From: a virus
Virus record (IMG/VR): IMGVR_UViG_3300031673_000310
Location: 1-31,695 of that record
Strand: one strand, 5' to 3'
Length of the DNA: 31,695 nucleotides
Each line of letters starts with the position of its first letter. Positions within the stretch are counted from its first letter, which is position 1. The notes under the pieces were generated by a model that saw only the letters and a program-made list of their open reading frames with translations, did not search any database and was not told where the DNA came from. Of this stretch, positions 1 to 7,547 are shown piece after piece. The position numbers and the translations under genes were made by a program.

Positions 1-7
1 AATAAAA

Positions 8-136
8 ATGAAAGTACCTTATCAAATTAGAATTGAGCCAGAATTATTAAAAGAGATCCAGGCAAAAGCAAAGAAAAATTATACAAGTGTAAACCACGAA
101 ATAAGAGAATCAATTAGAAAACACGTTAAGAAATGA
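8..136 (+). CDS. Ribbon-helix-helix (Arc-like) DNA-binding protein
   Basis: A 42-residue protein. It has a short N-terminal strand (YQIRIEPEL, residues 5-13) followed by two predicted helices around LLKEIQAKAKKNY and VNHEIRESIRKHV. This is the layout of the Arc/MetJ ribbon-helix-helix fold, in which paired strands of a dimer sit in the DNA major groove. Arc-type repressors of tailed phages are of similar size (about 40-55 residues). The stop overlaps the next start (ATGA). It lies next to the window edge, and if the molecule is circular it would be the first gene behind the promoter at 31653-31684, which would suit an early regulator. The fold is inferred from pattern; the operator is unknown. 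Confidence 0.65.
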   Translation: MKVPYQIRIEPELLKEIQAKAKKNYTSVNHEIRESIRKHVKK

Positions 137-222
137 AAGATAATGATTTAATTTGGGAAATAATAAATGCAATAGCTTTATTAATACCAACAATATTAAT
201 CTTATTATTTTTTTGGAAATGA
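133..222 (+). CDS. Small single-TM membrane peptide (29 aa)
   Basis: A 29-residue frame overlapping both neighbours by ATGA. It starts with an acidic stretch (MKDNDLIWE), continues as one hydrophobic helix (about residues 10-28, ending LLFFWK) and ends with a lysine. This fits a single-pass membrane peptide with its N terminus outside the helix. No family is recognised. Stop-start coupling on both sides is the main evidence that it is translated; its length alone would not support it. Confidence 0.45.
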   Translation: MKDNDLIWEIINAIALLIPTILILLFFWK

Positions 223-482
223 AAGATTCAACATTTTTATTGCTTTTTGTAATGATAATATTATTGTTTTACATTGGAAATAAACACGTAATTAGCAGAT
301 CTAAGGAGGTTTTATTGTCTGATAGTTTAGTTGTATATAAAAACAATAATGATAGTCTTAAAACGGCTTATATTGATTTAAAGAAATATGCAATGGATCT
401 GGAGGGGATTTGTAATAATTTTGAATCCAGTAAAAACGCAAAAAAAGAATATCATTTAAAAACTAAAAAAATAATAGAGTAA
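219..482 (+). CDS. Membrane-anchored small protein, unknown
   Basis: I place the start at the ATG that overlaps the preceding TGA (MKDSTFLLLF), giving 87 residues. A longer in-frame version beginning at 153 would add 22 residues that merely read through the upstream gene. Residues 5-20 form a hydrophobic signal-anchor. The rest is polar and helix-prone, with many Lys and Asn, and ends in a Lys-rich tail. The shape (short anchor plus soluble helical domain) resembles small phage membrane proteins such as inner-membrane spanins, but this gene is far from the lysis genes, so I do not assign that role. Unknown function. Confidence 0.6.
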   Translation: MKDSTFLLLFVMIILLFYIGNKHVISRSKEVLLSDSLVVYKNNNDSLKTAYIDLKKYAMDLEGICNNFESSKNAKKEYHLKTKKIIE

Positions 483-562
483 TGAAAAAAAATAAAACAA
501 AATGTGGCCAACCAGTTTGTCAAAATCCAGATTCTTGTATTTATCCAAGTTGTAATAAATAA
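482..562 (+). CDS. Cys-rich 26-residue peptide
   Basis: The ATG overlaps the TAA of the previous gene (TAATG). The peptide has four cysteines at residues 8, 13, 19 and 24 with spacing C-x4-C-x5-C-x4-C, which could bind one zinc ion or form two disulfides. It continues the run of overlapping micro-genes at the left edge. No family is recognised, and the evidence rests on the coupling to the upstream stop and the regular cysteine spacing. Confidence 0.4.
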   Translation: MKKNKTKCGQPVCQNPDSCIYPSCNK

Positions 563-563
563 T

Positions 564-571
564 TATATTTG
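564..571 (+). promoter_or_regulatory. Possible TAnnTTTG promoter element before parB-like gene
   Basis: TATATTTG matches the Bacteroidota -7 element exactly. Only four bases separate it from the ATG at 576, so a transcript starting here would be nearly leaderless. A TTG at the expected -33 distance is missing (the closest ones sit about 11 and 26 bases away), so this is weak. Confidence 0.25.
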
Positions 572-575
572 TATT

Positions 576-1199
576 ATGGAAGTAGTAGAACGAAAAATAA
601 AGGATTTAATCAAAGCAGAATACAATCCAAGAGAATTAACGAAGGACCAGGAAAATCAATTAAAAGATTCTTTAAAAAGATTTGGAATAGTTGATCCAGT
701 AATAGTGAATGTTAATAAGGAGAGAAAAAACATTATAATTGGAGGACACCAACGAACTAAAGTTTGGGAAATGTTAGGAAATAAAACAATTCCAACAATT
801 GAATTAGATCTTACTTTAGAAAAAGAAAAAGAATTAAACGTTCGTTTAAATAAAAATACTGGACAATTTGATATGGACCTACTCCAGGAACATTTTAATA
901 CTGATGATTTAATAGAATGGGGGTTTGATGAAAAAGATTTAATAGAAAAAGAAATTGATGAACTTGAAGAAGGAGAAGATATAAAAATTGAAAAATCTTT
1001 ACAAGTTTTACCAAAAAAAGAATATATTATTATTATTGCAGATGAAGATTCTGATGAATGGGAGGAGCTAAAAACAATTTTTTCTTGTGGCCTTGTTAGA
1101 CAAGGAGGATGTAAAATTGGATCAACAAGCGATAAAGCAACAACTGGATTAGAACGAGTATTTGACCTAAAAACATTTAAACAACGTGTCGGAATTTAA
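576..1199 (+). CDS. ParB/Srx-fold nuclease-like protein (free-standing ParB N-terminal domain)
   Basis: 207 residues from the ATG at 576. An upstream in-frame ATG at 504 is rejected because it lies inside the Cys-rich gene. The N-terminal 90 residues are a ParB N-terminal domain: an IKDLIKAEYNPR entry motif, a helix LKDSLKRFGIVDPVIV, and the signature GGHQR (56-60) followed by KVWEMLG. In many phages this domain is fused to a DNA methylase. Here that part is replaced by an acidic linker and a compact C-terminal region (about 148-207). The gene overlaps the glycosyltransferase downstream by 14 bases, implying joint production. Roles known for phage ParB-fold proteins include DNA binding, nuclease or CTPase activity and association with base-modification gene sets. 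Partitioning is unlikely because no ParA is present. Confidence 0.85.
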   Translation: MEVVERKIKDLIKAEYNPRELTKDQENQLKDSLKRFGIVDPVIVNVNKERKNIIIGGHQRTKVWEMLGNKTIPTIELDLTLEKEKELNVRLNKNTGQFDMDLLQEHFNTDDLIEWGFDEKDLIEKEIDELEEGEDIKIEKSLQVLPKKEYIIIIADEDSDEWEELKTIFSCGLVRQGGCKIGSTSDKATTGLERVFDLKTFKQRVGI

Positions 1200-1908
1200 A
1201 ATTTGTATTCCTTCTAAAGGAAGGGCTGGATTAATTACCTCTCAAAATATTTTTAAATCTGCAACTTTATTTGTTCCAGAAAGTGAATTAATGCAATATT
1301 CGCATTATGAAAACCCAATTGTTAAAGTTCCTAATGAAGTAAAGGGTATAACTGCAACAAGAAACTGGATATTAAAAAACACAAAAGAAAACGTTTTTTT
1401 TCTTGATGATGATTTACAATATGGAGGCTATATTGAAAGAACAGATTATAAATACAAAGTTAAAAGAGTAAAAGAGGAATATATTTATTTAAGAGAAATA
1501 GAAAAACTTTTTGATGTTTGCAATCAAATGAACTCAAAAATATTTGGATTTTTTACGGTTAATAACAATTTAACAAATTATAGTTTTAACCCTTTTTTAT
1601 TTAATGGAGTTTGTTTAGGATCTTGTATGGGAATCGTTAATGATGGAACATTTTATTTTGATGAATCATACGAAGTAAAAGAAGATTATGAATTAACTTT
1701 AAGACATATAAAACAACAAGGCCTAACGGTCCGTTCAAACATATTATTTATGCAACACGAACATACTCAATTGAGAGGTGGTTGTAGAGATTCAAAAAGA
1801 ATAGACAAAGAGAAGGCAGCAATAAAAAGATTAATAAAAGAATATCCTGGAATGATAAAAGAGGCTAAACATAGGGGAACTTCTTTTAGTATTCAATTAA
1901 ACATATAG
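1186..1908 (+). CDS. GT-A-type glycosyltransferase, possibly TAGT/GREB1-like
   Basis: 240 residues beginning at a GTG that overlaps the ParB-like gene. Motifs: IPSKGRAG (8-15), typical of the nucleotide-sugar-binding start of this group; ATRNWI (57-62); a DDD metal-binding site in FFLDDDL (71-77); an ED pair (166-167) where GT-A enzymes place the catalytic base; and a late RGGC (197-200). This pattern fits GT-A folds and resembles the TET-associated glycosyltransferases that phages encode beside ParB, terminase and base-oxidising enzymes. The family assignment is from memory of motif layout. The acceptor is unknown: modified DNA bases would fit the neighbourhood, but no TET/JBP oxygenase or hydroxymethylpyrimidine synthase is visible. 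A protein or surface-sugar acceptor remains possible. Confidence 0.6.
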   Translation: MSEFKICIPSKGRAGLITSQNIFKSATLFVPESELMQYSHYENPIVKVPNEVKGITATRNWILKNTKENVFFLDDDLQYGGYIERTDYKYKVKRVKEEYIYLREIEKLFDVCNQMNSKIFGFFTVNNNLTNYSFNPFLFNGVCLGSCMGIVNDGTFYFDESYEVKEDYELTLRHIKQQGLTVRSNILFMQHEHTQLRGGCRDSKRIDKEKAAIKRLIKEYPGMIKEAKHRGTSFSIQLNI

Positions 1909-1910
1909 TT

Positions 1911-2252
1911 ATGAAAACGACAAAAACGGACATAGTAAAAAAGAAAATGATTGAAGCTTTAGAAAAATCTTTAGGAATCGTTACAACTGCTTGTAAAATG
2001 GCTGAAATTGCAAGAAGTACTCACTATGAATGGATTGAAAAAGATCCAGAATATAAAAAGGCCGTTGAAGATATTGCAGAAATTGCAATTGATTTTGCTG
2101 AAAGTCAGTTACACAAACAAATAAAAGATGGTTTACCAGGATCAACTATTTTTTATTTAAAAACTAAAGGCAAAAAAAGAGGCTATATTGAAGCACAAGA
2201 ATTTAAAGTTGATTTAGATAAAAACCTTCCTTCCTGGATGAATGAAGAATAG
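1911..2252 (+). CDS. Terminase small subunit (HTH)
   Basis: 113 residues. The N-terminal half has a helix-turn-helix reading as ALEKSLGIVTTACKMAEIA then STHYEWIEKDPEYKKAVEDI, close to the phBC6A51-type HTH found in terminase small subunits of phages of Firmicutes and Bacteroidota. The following helices (IAEIAIDFAESQLHKQI, then GSTIFYLKTKGKKRGY) match the oligomerisation part of these proteins. It lies directly upstream of the large subunit, where it would recognise the packaging site and stimulate the ATPase. Length is normal for the family. Confidence 0.8.
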   Translation: MKTTKTDIVKKKMIEALEKSLGIVTTACKMAEIARSTHYEWIEKDPEYKKAVEDIAEIAIDFAESQLHKQIKDGLPGSTIFYLKTKGKKRGYIEAQEFKVDLDKNLPSWMNEE

Positions 2253-2274
2253 TAAAAATATTTTTTGTTTTTAC
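2252..2274 (+). repeat. 7-bp inverted repeat between terminase genes
   Basis: GTAAAAA (2252-2258) and TTTTTAC (2268-2274) are perfect inverted copies with a 9-base loop. They sit in the only gap (2253-2319) between the terminase genes. No T-tract follows, so this is not a clear terminator. It could affect translation of the large subunit or be chance in AT-rich DNA. Confidence 0.25.
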
Positions 2275-2319
2275 GATGGAGGAATGTAACTAAATAACTG
2301 ATAATTAAACTTTTAAAAA

Positions 2320-3441
2320 TTGGCTGCAAATCCTAATTTTATACATTTAAAAAAGAAAATACCAACTGATAGGTATATTTTGCTTCAAGGAGGAACAAGA
2401 TCTGGAAAAACATATTCAACAATTTATTTTATTATTTGGCTTTGTACTCAATATAAAGGATTAACTATTGATATTGTAAGAAATACACATAGAGCATTAA
2501 TTGATACGGTCTGGAAAGATTTTAAAGATGTTTTATTAGAGTTAAACTTGTATCACCCAGATAAACACCACAAAACAGATAAAATCTATAATTTAAACGG
2601 TAATGCAATAAGCTATTATGGAGCAGATGATCCAGGTAAAATACACGGTAGAAAAAGAGATATACTTTGGTTAAATGAGGCACATCAATTTGATGAAGAA
2701 ACAATTGATCAACTATTTCCAAGAACAAAATACAGAATTATAATGGATTACAATCCAGCAATGCCAACAGAACATTGGCTTGATCCATATATTGATGAAT
2801 TTCCTCCATTAATTACAACCTATAAAGATAATCCATATTTAAGCATTGAGCAGATAAACGAAATTGAAAGGAAAAAAAATAATCCTTACTGGTGGAGTGT
2901 TTACGGTACTGGAGAAAGAACAAAACCAACTGGTATTATATTTAATAATTGGGAATTTGGAGAGTTTGATAATTCACTTCCTTTTATTTATGGAATGGAT
3001 TTTGGATATGTAAATGATCCAAGTAGTTTGGTAAAACTTGCAATAAATAAAGATAAACTTTACACAAAAGAATTAATTTATGAAACTAATTTATCAACTG
3101 ATGATTTAGATCAAAGATTAACTGCTTTAATTGAGAATAAAGAAAGTTTAATTGTTGCTGATAATGCAGAGCCAAGACTTATTTATGAACTCCAGGAAAA
3201 AGGCTGGAATATAATACCTTGTCGTAAAGGGCCAGATTCAGTTCGTTTAGGTCTGGTTAAAATGATGGATTATACAATAATTGTAGAGAAAGAAGATCGT
3301 AATATGATAAAAGAATTAAACAACTATGTTTGGAATGATAAAAAAAGTAATACTCCTTTATCTAATGGCAATGATCATTTAATTGATGCTTTGCGTTATG
3401 GATTTGAAGAAGTAGCTGGTAACAATTTTTTCTTTATTTAG
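2320..3441 (+). CDS. terL: Terminase large subunit
   Basis: 373 residues, an ATPase-nuclease that drives DNA into the prohead and cuts it. Walker A is GGTRSGKT (24-31) and Walker B is ILWLNEAH (115-122) with the catalytic Glu. The RNase H-like nuclease half has GMDFG (225-229, Asp 227), VADN (Asp 281) and HLIDALRY (353-360, Asp 356), so all three acidic clusters are present. It resembles the terminase_3/XtmB group. The start must be the TTG at 2320: the frame is closed by TAA at 2314-2316, just upstream, and no ATG lies near. Use of a rare start may lower expression. Confidence 0.97.
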   Translation: MAANPNFIHLKKKIPTDRYILLQGGTRSGKTYSTIYFIIWLCTQYKGLTIDIVRNTHRALIDTVWKDFKDVLLELNLYHPDKHHKTDKIYNLNGNAISYYGADDPGKIHGRKRDILWLNEAHQFDEETIDQLFPRTKYRIIMDYNPAMPTEHWLDPYIDEFPPLITTYKDNPYLSIEQINEIERKKNNPYWWSVYGTGERTKPTGIIFNNWEFGEFDNSLPFIYGMDFGYVNDPSSLVKLAINKDKLYTKELIYETNLSTDDLDQRLTALIENKESLIVADNAEPRLIYELQEKGWNIIPCRKGPDSVRLGLVKMMDYTIIVEKEDRNMIKELNNYVWNDKKSNTPLSNGNDHLIDALRYGFEEVAGNNFFFI

Positions 3442-3464
3442 CAACATTATTCTAATTTTTTACA

Positions 3465-3472
3465 TAAATTTG
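3465..3472 (+). promoter_or_regulatory. Possible TAnnTTTG element before portal gene
   Basis: TAAATTTG fits the Bacteroidota -7 consensus and lies 28 bases before the portal ATG, inside the 59-base gap after terL. I find no TTG at -33, so support is weak. Confidence 0.25.
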
Positions 3473-3500
3473 ATGTTTAATAATCAACATTTCAATATGA

Positions 3501-4772
3501 ATGGGTTTAATTAATGACTTCAGAAGCTACTATAAAGAGGTAAAAGAATACCAGTTAGAAAAAAAATCTGTTCGGTTTTTAGATCAAAGCAATTCACAAC
3601 CAATTTTACACCCAATCAAATTTTTATTTGGAAAAAACAAAAACCTTGTTTCTCCTTATGAACATAATACAGATGCTTATTCAGTATTAAGAAAGGTTAT
3701 TGATGTTTTTAAAGGTGTTGAATGGATAGTAGAACAAAAGCAAAAAGACGGCCAATGGATTGAAGTTTATGATACTACAATAAACGATTTAATTAAAAAT
3801 CCAAATCCTTCAAAGAATTACACAATGCAAGATATTGATGAACAAATGCTTGTTTATTTATTTGGCAATGGTAATTCATATTTGTATGGAGAAACATTAT
3901 CTGGTAAAATTGCTGAAATAGATGTTTTACCTTCTGCAAATATTCAAGTAAAAACCAGTCAAAACTTTTTCCTTCCAAATCCAAGATATAAATTTGAAAT
4001 TGATGGAACTAAAAGAACATTTGCTGCTGAAGAATTAGAGCATACATTAATGTTTAATCCTTCTTATAGTACGATCCAAGAATCATATAATGGATTAAGT
4101 GTTTTTGATGTTGCTAAATATGTTATTGAAGTTGGAAATGATAAATGGGAAGCAGATGCACATTTATTAAAGAATAGAGGAATTGTTGGTATGATTACAA
4201 ATAAAGGTAATAGGCCAATGGTTGAAAGTGAAGCGTTAAAAATCCAATCTGCTTATGATCGAGATAATTCTGGAACAAAAAACTTTGGTAAAATTAGAGT
4301 TACAAACCAGGATCTATCATATATTCAAATGGGAATGAGTGCAACAGATCTTGAATTGGTTAAAAAAGGAGTGATAACATTACGTGCAATGTGTAATGTT
4401 TTTGGCCTGGATAGTTCATTATTTAATGATCCAGATAATAAGACTTATAACAACAGAAAAGAAGCAGAAAAGGCTATGTACACAAATGTAATTATTCCTT
4501 TAGCTGAAAAAATAGCTTATAAGCATACAAAATTCATAGCAGAAAATCATTATCCAGAAGGTAATTATAGAATTAGAAAGAACTTTGAATATGTTTCTGC
4601 TTTACAATCTGATTTAAAAGAAGAAGCAGAGAAGGACAAAATAGTAATGGAAGGAGTTAATGTTGTTTTAAATATGCCTATTAGCCAAGAAGCAAAGATA
4701 GAAATGTTAAAAGAACATTATCAAATAAGTGAAGATATTTTAAATAAACTAACAATAGAAAATAATGAGTAA
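3501..4772 (+). CDS. Portal protein, HK97 family
   Basis: 423 residues, the usual size for HK97-type portals. The portal forms the dodecameric ring at one head vertex through which DNA enters and leaves. Family-like parts include AYSVLRKVIDVFKGVEW near the N terminus, LIKNPNPSKNYTMQDI, YLFGNGNSYLYGE, ADAHLLKNRGIVGMI, and a late MCNVFGLDSSLFNDPDNKTYNN segment followed by EKAMYTNVIIPLAEKI, which is characteristic of these portals. It sits between the terminase and the prohead protease and overlaps the protease start by 8 bases. I see no truncation. Confidence 0.94.
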   Translation: MGLINDFRSYYKEVKEYQLEKKSVRFLDQSNSQPILHPIKFLFGKNKNLVSPYEHNTDAYSVLRKVIDVFKGVEWIVEQKQKDGQWIEVYDTTINDLIKNPNPSKNYTMQDIDEQMLVYLFGNGNSYLYGETLSGKIAEIDVLPSANIQVKTSQNFFLPNPRYKFEIDGTKRTFAAEELEHTLMFNPSYSTIQESYNGLSVFDVAKYVIEVGNDKWEADAHLLKNRGIVGMITNKGNRPMVESEALKIQSAYDRDNSGTKNFGKIRVTNQDLSYIQMGMSATDLELVKKGVITLRAMCNVFGLDSSLFNDPDNKTYNNRKEAEKAMYTNVIIPLAEKIAYKHTKFIAENHYPEGNYRIRKNFEYVSALQSDLKEEAEKDKIVMEGVNVVLNMPISQEAKIEMLKEHYQISEDILNKLTIENNE

Positions 4773-5493
4773 TTTATTCCAAACAAAAAATATAGCTTTT
4801 GAAATAAAGGATCTTGATACTGCTGGAAGAAGGGTAACTTTTGCAGCAGCTTCTTTTAATAATGTAGATTCTGATAATGATGTAATTACTTTTGGTGCAT
4901 TTAGTAAAAGCATAAAAGAAAGAGGTCCAGAAAGTCCAAGCAATAGAAAAATTAAGTTTTTAAGATACCACGACTTTGAACACGAAATTGGACTGATCAA
5001 ATCAATGCAAGAAACTTATGATCATTTAGTAATTACTGCTGATTTAGGAAGATCAACAAAGGGCAATGATGCTTTTTTAGATTACCAAGATGGAATTATT
5101 ACAGAACATTCAATTGGCTTTATGTTAGTTCAAGATAAAATTAATTTCCTGGATTCTGGAATAAGAGAATTAAAAGAGGTTAATTTAATGGAAGCTTCGG
5201 CAGTTACATTTGGAGCAAATTCAGAAACACCAGTTTTTAGCGTTTCAAAAGGTAATGAAACAGAATACCTGGAGAAGCTTAATAACCAGGTAAACGGTTA
5301 TTTAAATGCTTTAAAAAATGGTAAAGGAACTGATGAAAGATTAGAACAAATAGAAAATAATTTACGAGTATGCCAACTCAAATACAACAATTTAATTAAT
5401 TCACTTAAAGAAGGTAAGCCGTTTAATGATAACACTAACCAGAATAAGCCGAATGAAGCTAAAGAGTTTTATTTAAATCTATTGAAAAAATAA
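4765..5493 (+). CDS. Prohead maturation serine protease, HK97 family
   Basis: 242 residues. It should cleave the scaffolding part of the capsid protein during head maturation. The fold signature of the herpesvirus-type assemblin proteases is visible: an N-terminal strand set (RRVTFAAASFNNVDSDNDVI), the catalytic His region RYHDFEHEIG, and the Ser in EHSIGF followed by LMEASAVTFGAN. After about residue 165 comes a charged coiled-coil-like tail (LEKLNNQVNGYLNALKNG onward), which may act as scaffold. The start overlaps the portal stop. Position between portal and capsid genes matches HK97. Confidence 0.94.
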   Translation: MSNLFQTKNIAFEIKDLDTAGRRVTFAAASFNNVDSDNDVITFGAFSKSIKERGPESPSNRKIKFLRYHDFEHEIGLIKSMQETYDHLVITADLGRSTKGNDAFLDYQDGIITEHSIGFMLVQDKINFLDSGIRELKEVNLMEASAVTFGANSETPVFSVSKGNETEYLEKLNNQVNGYLNALKNGKGTDERLEQIENNLRVCQLKYNNLINSLKEGKPFNDNTNQNKPNEAKEFYLNLLKK

Positions 5494-5517
5494 TAATAAT
5501 AATTAATAAAAACAGAA

Positions 5518-6786
5518 ATGGAAAAATTCGAAGAAAAATCTGCTGAAGTTTTAGCAAAAATGACTGCTGAAGAATTAGCTGGTTATTATAATCAAAAAAA
5601 TGCTTTTACTTCAGAAGAAATTAAAGCGTTAAAAGAATCTGCAAAAACTTCTAATGAAGTAGCAGAAGAACTTAAAGTTAAATTAGCTACTTTAGAAGCA
5701 GACAAGATCGAGCAATTAAAGTCTTTAAATGAAACTTTAAAGCAACACGGAGTTGCAATTAAAAAATTAACAGAGCAAGAAAAATCTGATCGTACTGAAA
5801 AAGGAGAAACAATTTTTGATTCTCTTAAAAAACACGTTGATTTATTAACAGAAATGAAAGAGGACAGAAACAAATCTGTTAGCTTTAAAGCTGCTGCTCC
5901 AATGTTAATTTCAACAAACGTATCTGGAGGTAATGTACCAGTTGAACAAAGATTAGCTGGAATTAATAATATTGCTTCAAGAAGAATTAGACTTTTTGAT
6001 ATTGTTTCAAGAGGAGCTGCTGAATCTAATGTTATTTCTTGGGTTTACCAGGCTAACAAAGATGGAGCTGCTGGAGGAACTGCTGAAGGTGCATTAAAAA
6101 ATCAAATTGATTTTGATCTTGTTGTTAATTCTGAAACGGTTAAGAAAAGAACTGCTTATATCAAAATATCTAAAGAGATGTTAGGAGATATTTCTTTTAT
6201 GGAAACTGAAGTTAACAATGAGTTAATGAGAGAATTGGTAAAGGATGTGGAAAACCAAGTTTATCAAGGAAATAATACTGGATCTAATATGAATGGTATT
6301 AGAACGGTTGCTACTGCTTTTGCTGCTGGAACATTTGCTGCTTCAGTTGACAATGCAAACATTGTTGATGTATTAAGAGTTGCAATGAACCAAGTTAAAT
6401 TAGCTGATCAAGATGGAGTTAATTATATCTTAATGAATCCTTCAGATGTAACTTCTTTAAAACTTGTAAAAGTTGGATCTACTGATGACAGATACATTGA
6501 TCAATTACAATTAGTAGCTGGACAATTATCTTTAGATGGAGTAAACATTATTGAATCTACATTGGTTGCACAAGATGATTACCTGGTTGGTAATTTCGAT
6601 CTTGCTACAATTTATGATAGAGGAATGGTTGAAATGTCTGTTGGTTATGAAAATGACGATTTTACAAAGAATTTAGTTACAATTTTAGCTGAATGGAGAG
6701 GTCTTGTTGTTGTTAAAAACAATGATAGAACTGCTTTTGTAAAAGGAGATTTTACAACTGATAAAGCTGCATTAGAAACACCTTAA
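5518..6786 (+). CDS. Major capsid protein, HK97 fold
   Basis: 422 residues. The first 120 or so are charged and coiled-coil-like, equivalent to the HK97 delta domain that acts as scaffold and is removed by the protease. The mature shell domain then begins near SVSFKAAAPM (120-129) and shows family motifs: PVEQRL, RRIRLFDIVSRG, a long E-loop region around YQANKDGAAGGTAEGA, KKRTAYIKISKEMLGD, and a C-terminal EWRGLVVVKNNDRTAFVKG that closes the A-domain. The gene follows the protease and ends just before a hairpin terminator, consistent with high, bounded expression. Confidence 0.97.
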   Translation: MEKFEEKSAEVLAKMTAEELAGYYNQKNAFTSEEIKALKESAKTSNEVAEELKVKLATLEADKIEQLKSLNETLKQHGVAIKKLTEQEKSDRTEKGETIFDSLKKHVDLLTEMKEDRNKSVSFKAAAPMLISTNVSGGNVPVEQRLAGINNIASRRIRLFDIVSRGAAESNVISWVYQANKDGAAGGTAEGALKNQIDFDLVVNSETVKKRTAYIKISKEMLGDISFMETEVNNELMRELVKDVENQVYQGNNTGSNMNGIRTVATAFAAGTFAASVDNANIVDVLRVAMNQVKLADQDGVNYILMNPSDVTSLKLVKVGSTDDRYIDQLQLVAGQLSLDGVNIIESTLVAQDDYLVGNFDLATIYDRGMVEMSVGYENDDFTKNLVTILAEWRGLVVVKNNDRTAFVKGDFTTDKAALETP

Positions 6787-6804
6787 TTCTAATTGACTAC
6801 CTGG

Positions 6805-6831
6805 AGCCTATAACGAAAGTTATGGGCTTTT
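6805..6831 (+). terminator. Hairpin terminator after major capsid gene
   Basis: A 10-bp stem (AGCCTATAAC with GTTATGGGCT, one G-U pair) closes a GAAA tetraloop at 6815-6818 and is followed by a short T-run. It lies 18 bases after the capsid stop. The T-run is only four bases, so read-through into the connector genes is likely; it would reduce rather than stop downstream transcription. Confidence 0.75.
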
Positions 6832-6852
6832 GGTGGTATAAAACCTTATGTT

Positions 6853-7041
6853 ATGGCAAAGAAACAACCAACAAAAAAGACAATCGAAGCAAAATCTGAA
6901 AAAGTTGAAATAGCAGAAACTAAAAAAGCTACTCCAGAAAAAGAATTTAATGGTTATATTTTAATTGATGGAAAAGCTTATAGAGTTTCAAAAGCTAAAG
7001 CTGATGAATGCGTAAAAAGAGGAATTGCTAAATATCAATAA
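6853..7041 (+). CDS. Small Lys/Glu-rich protein, unknown
   Basis: 62 residues. The first 33 are low-complexity and rich in Lys, Glu, Thr and Ala. The last 30 form a small folded unit, FNGYILIDGKAYRVSKAKADECVKR in outline, with two strands and a helix. It sits between the capsid gene and a connector candidate, where other phages carry small head accessory proteins. The charged disordered arm plus compact domain would suit a capsid decoration or connector role, but I do not recognise a family. Confidence 0.7.
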   Translation: MAKKQPTKKTIEAKSEKVEIAETKKATPEKEFNGYILIDGKAYRVSKAKADECVKRGIAKYQ

Positions 7042-7043
7042 AG

Positions 7044-7547
7044 ATGAGTATATTACAAACTTCTGATTTTATAGGCCAATATCAAATTAGCCAAACGGTT
7101 TATGGTAGTTTAACTTCTTATATTGAAAAATACGAGCAATATTATTTATTGCGTTTATTTGGAGCTGAATTATATAATTTATTTGTTTCAGATCTTACTG
7201 GATCAACTCCACAAGTTCCACAAACACAAAAATACATTGATCTATTTAATGAATTTAGTATTGATGATGGTAACTGCATAAGAAGAAGCGAAGGAATAAA
7301 ACAGATGTTAATCCAGTTTATTTACTTTCAATTTATTAGAGATACTAATTTTGAAGTAACTGATTCTGGAGTAATGCGTACTGCTTCAGAAGTAAGTAAT
7401 ATTTTACCTTATAATGGATTTAATTTAATAGAATCATATAACCAGGCCGTTGAAAATTACAACAATATTCAATGGTATATTTGTGATAAACCTTTAGATT
7501 ATCCAGAAGAAAACGTACAACATATTGGTTATACTGCTGGAATATGA
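7044..7547 (+). CDS. Head-tail connector candidate (gp6-like position)
   Basis: 167 residues and mostly helical by pattern: ILQTSDFIGQY, YIEKYEQYYLLRLFGAELYNLF, GIKQMLIQFIYFQFIRD, NLIESYNQAVENYNNI. The opening, a short 'seen in state' segment then a helix ending LLRLFGAELY, resembles proteins of Bacteroidota phages and prophages in the slot directly after the capsid gene, where HK97 has the gp6 adaptor ring. Overlaps the next gene by ATGA. Function is inferred from position and helical content. Confidence 0.6.
   Translation: MSILQTSDFIGQYQISQTVYGSLTSYIEKYEQYYLLRLFGAELYNLFVSDLTGSTPQVPQTQKYIDLFNEFSIDDGNCIRRSEGIKQMLIQFIYFQFIRDTNFEVTDSGVMRTASEVSNILPYNGFNLIESYNQAVENYNNIQWYICDKPLDYPEENVQHIGYTAGI

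Noticed and set aside
153-218. Earlier start for the small membrane protein at 219
   Set aside because: The extra 22 residues overlap the upstream membrane peptide almost completely, and the ATGA junction at 219 is typical of this genome.
504-575. Earlier start for the ParB-like protein
   Set aside because: The extension lies within the Cys-rich gene and does not extend the ParB domain; the domain begins at 576.
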